DNA of 9,533 nt from an uncultured Clostridia bacterium. Lineage in GTDB: Bacteria > Bacillota > Clostridia > UMGS1883. Positions 7,099-9,533 of the stretch are shown piece by piece (position 1 is the first letter of the stretch; the number at the start of each line of letters is the position of its first letter). Where the stretch lies: contig CANRHW010000048.1 of assembly GCA_947630525.1 (NCBI GenBank), forward strand, positions 1 through 9,533, read 5' to 3'. Made by a program: the position numbers and the translations under genes. The notes under the pieces were generated by a model. The model was not told where the DNA came from, ran no database searches, and saw nothing but the letters and a program-made list of their open reading frames with translations.

Positions 7099-9357
7099 TC
7101 ACTCCTTGGCGTTATTGGCGTAATAATTCATAAGGCAGCCGTCCAGGATTATCTGCTTTTCGTCGGCGGTCAGGCCCGTAATATGCAGCGTGATGGGCTC
7201 GGTTTTGCCGCTCTGGGTTATCACCGTGGCGGGTATGTCCTCCGTCCCTTCGGCCACGGCTTTGCGTATGCCGGGCACGAACACATAGTCGCCGTCGGCA
7301 TAGTCAAAGCTCCGATCCCTGTCTATGGTAAAGGGCAGTATGCCCCAGTTGATGCAGTTGCTGCGATACCGCTTTGTGGCAAATTCGTAGCATATGTTGC
7401 CGAAGCCGCCAAGCACCTTTTGGCACGAGGCCGCCTGTTCCCTTGCGGAACCGTCGCCGGGCTTGTTGGCAAATACGCAGGAGCCGAACTGCACGCTGTC
7501 CATAAGCTCGCTGGGATCGCCAACCTTGGACAGAACCTCCGCAAGCTCGCCGGGCCTTTCGCCCGCGCGGCGGCGAGCCTCGACCGCGGCGACGGCCTTG
7601 CTGCGGCCCACGTATTCGGGTACCCTGCGGGAAAGGGCAAATTCGCTGAGGCGCAGAGGGTTGCTGCGGTAGGAGCTTGTCTCGCCCGAGGGTATCAGCT
7701 CGTCGGTGGTAGTAACCTCGTCATGTATTACCGCCGCCAGTTTAAGAAGTAGATTTTCGGCAAGGGGATACATTTTCGGCCAGTCGGTGATGTTGGGGCC
7801 GAGGCGCAGCTCGTAGTCCGGGTCGGCCTTGCCAAAGCCCTGATAAACTCTCTTTTCATATACACCGCCGTCAAAGGCATAGGTCTTGTCATAGTCGGGA
7901 ATATCAACGTCGGTTGCCGCGGTGAGCACGCCCTTGTTCAAAGCCGTGGCCGCGATGGAGCGGGCGTCCATGAGCGCCACGCCGCTGAGCTGGCCCTCTC
8001 CGGGCTTGGAGCCCTCCCGATTTGGGAAGTTTCGGGTAGTGTGGCGTATGGAAAGTCCGCTGTTGGCGGGCACATCTCCCGCGCCGAAGCACGGGCCGCA
8101 GAAGCAAGGCTTGAACACTGCTCCGGCTTCCATTAGCTCCGCCTGGACGCCGTTCTTCACCAGCGCCAGGTTTATGGGCGTACTGCTGGGATAAACCGAC
8201 AGGTTGAAATACCCGTCGCCAATGTCGGCCCCTCGCAGGATCGCCGCCGCCTCGCAGATGTTTTCAAACATTCCGCCGCTGCACCCGGCGATAACGCCCT
8301 GATCCACCGTGATTTTGCCGTCTTTCAGTTTGTCCGTCAGGCTGAATTTCACCTTTGGGCCGAACTGCTCCGCCGCGTTCTTTTCAATTTGGCGGAAAAT
8401 GTCGCCGGCATTTTGCTGCAGCTCATGTACCGTATAGGCGTTGGACGGGTGGAAAGGCAGGGCTATCATGCATTCTATCTCGCTCAGGTCAATTTTTATC
8501 ACCCTGTCATAATACGCTCCGTCGTCGGGCTTAAGCTCGGCAAAGTCCTGGGGCCGGCCGTGGATGTCGTAAAACTCCTTTACCCTTTCGTCCGTATGCC
8601 ATATGGACGAAAGACAGGTGGTCTCGGTGGTCATTACGTCGATGCCAATGCGGAAATCCATGGACAGGCTCGCCACGCCCGGGCCGGTAAATTCCAGCAC
8701 GCGGTTCTTGACAAAGCCGTTTTTAAAGGTTGCGCCCACAAGGGCAATGGCCACGTCCTGAGGGCCCACGCCCTTTTTGGGCGCACCCTCCAGATATACC
8801 AGCACCACTTCGGGCGCGTTTACGTCGTAAGTGTTTTTCAAAAGCTGCTTGACCAGCTCGGGGCCGCCCTCGCCAACGCCCATTGTTCCCAGTGCGCCGT
8901 AGCGGGTATGGCTGTCAGAGCCCAGTATCATCCTGCCGCAGCCGCTCATCATTTCTCTTGCGTACTGATGGATAACCGCCTGATTGGCGGGCACATATAT
9001 GCCGCCGTATTTCTTCGCCGCGCTGAGACCGAATACGTGGTCGTCCTCGTTTATGGTGCCGCCCACGGCGCAAAGACTGTTGTGACAGTTGGTCATGGCG
9101 TAGGGGAGGGGGAACTCTTTCAGGCCGCTGCCCCTTGCCGTCTGTATAATGCCCACATAGGTGATATCGTGGGAGATAAGGGCGTCGAATTTTATCCTCA
9201 TCTTATCCTTGTCCGTACCGACCGAATGGGCGCGCATTATTTTATAAGCCATGGCGCCCTCTCTGGCCTCGGCGGGGGACTTGGCCCCGGGAGCGGACGG
9301 GACTATTTTCCCGCCGATGAGATAAGCGCCCTTTTCCGTCAACTGTATACCTTTCAT
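7099..9357 (-). CDS. Aconitase-family hydratase (YbhJ-like), probable citrate/isocitrate isomerase
   Basis: The 752-residue protein has the full aconitase layout and a length like E. coli YbhJ. Likely [4Fe-4S] ligands are C359 (GVIAGCSGG), C420 and C423 (CGPC). Other aconitase-type active-site segments are H92 (NCHNSLC), GSDSHT 146-151, and R442/R447 in TTRNFPNREGS. The C-terminal swivel domain carries GSAREQAA (636-643) and SNCINWGILPF (666-676). An extra cysteine, C418, sits just before the CGPC motif. The adjacent isocitrate dehydrogenase makes citrate-to-isocitrate isomerisation the best guess, feeding 2-oxoglutarate and glutamate synthesis. Family members of this branch are often labelled only 'hydratase', so another 2- or 3-hydroxy acid is possible. 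The ATG at 9357 has GAGGAG five bases upstream. It is the first complete gene of the likely operon. Confidence 0.9.
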   Translation of the reverse strand: MKGIQLTEKGAYLIGGKIVPSAPGAKSPAEAREGAMAYKIMRAHSVGTDKDKMRIKFDALISHDITYVGIIQTARGSGLKEFPLPYAMTNCHNSLCAVGGTINEDDHVFGLSAAKKYGGIYVPANQAVIHQYAREMMSGCGRMILGSDSHTRYGALGTMGVGEGGPELVKQLLKNTYDVNAPEVVLVYLEGAPKKGVGPQDVAIALVGATFKNGFVKNRVLEFTGPGVASLSMDFRIGIDVMTTETTCLSSIWHTDERVKEFYDIHGRPQDFAELKPDDGAYYDRVIKIDLSEIECMIALPFHPSNAYTVHELQQNAGDIFRQIEKNAAEQFGPKVKFSLTDKLKDGKITVDQGVIAGCSGGMFENICEAAAILRGADIGDGYFNLSVYPSSTPINLALVKNGVQAELMEAGAVFKPCFCGPCFGAGDVPANSGLSIRHTTRNFPNREGSKPGEGQLSGVALMDARSIAATALNKGVLTAATDVDIPDYDKTYAFDGGVYEKRVYQGFGKADPDYELRLGPNITDWPKMYPLAENLLLKLAAVIHDEVTTTDELIPSGETSSYRSNPLRLSEFALSRRVPEYVGRSKAVAAVEARRRAGERPGELAEVLSKVGDPSELMDSVQFGSCVFANKPGDGSAREQAASCQKVLGGFGNICYEFATKRYRSNCINWGILPFTIDRDRSFDYADGDYVFVPGIRKAVAEGTEDIPATVITQSGKTEPITLHITGLTADEKQIILDGCLMNYYANNAKE
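7102..7107 (-). promoter_or_regulatory. icd: Shine-Dalgarno site that fixes the isocitrate dehydrogenase start
   Basis: AAGGAG (minus strand, 7107-7102) lies within the last two sense codons of the hydratase, immediately before its TGA stop at 7101-7099. Eight bases separate it from the ATG at 7093-7091. The upstream GTG candidate (7102-7100) uses the last G of this site and therefore cannot be its start. Confidence 0.85.
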
Positions 9358-9533
9358 GCAAGCTCCTCTTTTCTTACTTGATTGGCGTCCGCGTCATTGC
9401 GGTGCGCCATGCCAAGACCGCGCAAAGACTGCCGAATAGCGCCATTCGATGCTTGATTTTTTGCGGTTTTCGTGACTCCGTCAAAAAATCTGCGGCGCAA
9501 TATGGGCGCAGCCCTTGCGGGGTATTGCTTTGG
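9358..9533. other. Upstream leader of the operon; no convincing gene or promoter
   Basis: This stretch lies upstream of the hydratase. The best sigma-70-like pair on the minus strand is TTGACG (9484-9479) and AAAAAT (9461-9456) with 17 bases between them, but the -10 box matches only 4 of 6 positions and the pair falls within a hairpin, so I do not call a promoter. One minus-strand frame is open from the window edge to a TGA at 9356-9354, which overlaps the hydratase ATG as ATGA. Its roughly 59 codons are arginine-rich with only about half G/C at third positions, unlike the real genes. Confidence 0.5.
9455..9490. repeat. Hairpin in the operon leader
   Basis: GATTTTTTG at 9455-9463 pairs perfectly with 9482-9490, and CGG at 9464-9466 continues the stem with 9478-9480 after a one-base bulge (9481). 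The loop is 11 bases. No U-tract follows on the minus strand, so it is not a terminator for an upstream gene in that direction. It could be leader RNA structure or part of a repeat. Confidence 0.5.

Noticed and set aside
7075..7102. GTG at 7102 or ATG at 7075 as the isocitrate dehydrogenase start
   Set aside because: The GTG uses a base of the Shine-Dalgarno sequence itself, and the ATG at 7075 has only A-rich sequence upstream. The ATG at 7093 has an ideal AAGGAG spacing.
8389..9381. Long plus-strand frames opposite the hydratase (8389-9381 and 7183-7752) and araA (4537-5226)
   Set aside because: They are also codon-register shadows caused by the same codon bias, with no family motifs and no support against the well-identified minus-strand genes.
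9456..9484. A sigma-70-like promoter for the operon (TTGACG, 17 bases, AAAAAT)
   Set aside because: The -10 box is weak (4 of 6) and the elements coincide with the arms of a hairpin, so the match may be accidental. The true promoter may lie beyond the window.

Overview
The window looks like chromosomal DNA from a GC-rich anaerobic Firmicute, most likely an uncultured gut-type member of the Clostridia. This placement rests on strong AGGAG-type ribosome binding sites, the GC-rich third codon positions of the genes, the aconitase-like hydratase next to isocitrate dehydrogenase, and a large secreted LamG/phosphoesterase protein. It is an inference from style; no marker gene is present.

Layout: four complete genes lie head to tail on the minus strand and fill positions 621-9357. 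In transcription order they are an aconitase-family hydratase (9357-7099), an NADP-type isocitrate dehydrogenase (7093-5879), L-arabinose isomerase AraA (5850-4384), and a 1249-residue secreted protein carrying LamG-like, calcineurin-like phosphoesterase and PHP domains (4370-621). The junctions are very tight (6, 28 and 13 bases between coding regions) and each gene has its own Shine-Dalgarno site, so one transcript is likely. A strong hairpin at 474-506 is the probable 3' terminator.

The first two enzymes would take citrate through isocitrate to 2-oxoglutarate, supplying NADPH and the glutamate precursor. Citrate synthase is not in the window. AraA converts L-arabinose to L-ribulose, and the last product is exported and probably cleaves phosphate esters outside the cell. 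Why these four are joined is not obvious, and that link is one of the more interesting points here.

Positions 79-620 hold no convincing gene. At the left edge (1-78) there is what may be the hydrophobic C-terminus of a plus-strand gene converging on the operon. Between about 110 and 440 lies a dense series of perfect or nearly perfect hairpins, with a 15-bp inverted repeat at 127-141 and 591-605; this looks like a structured or dispersed intergenic element. The right edge (9358-9533) is the leader of the operon and contains one clear hairpin but no convincing promoter. I see no CRISPR array, tRNA, rRNA, transposase or phage gene.
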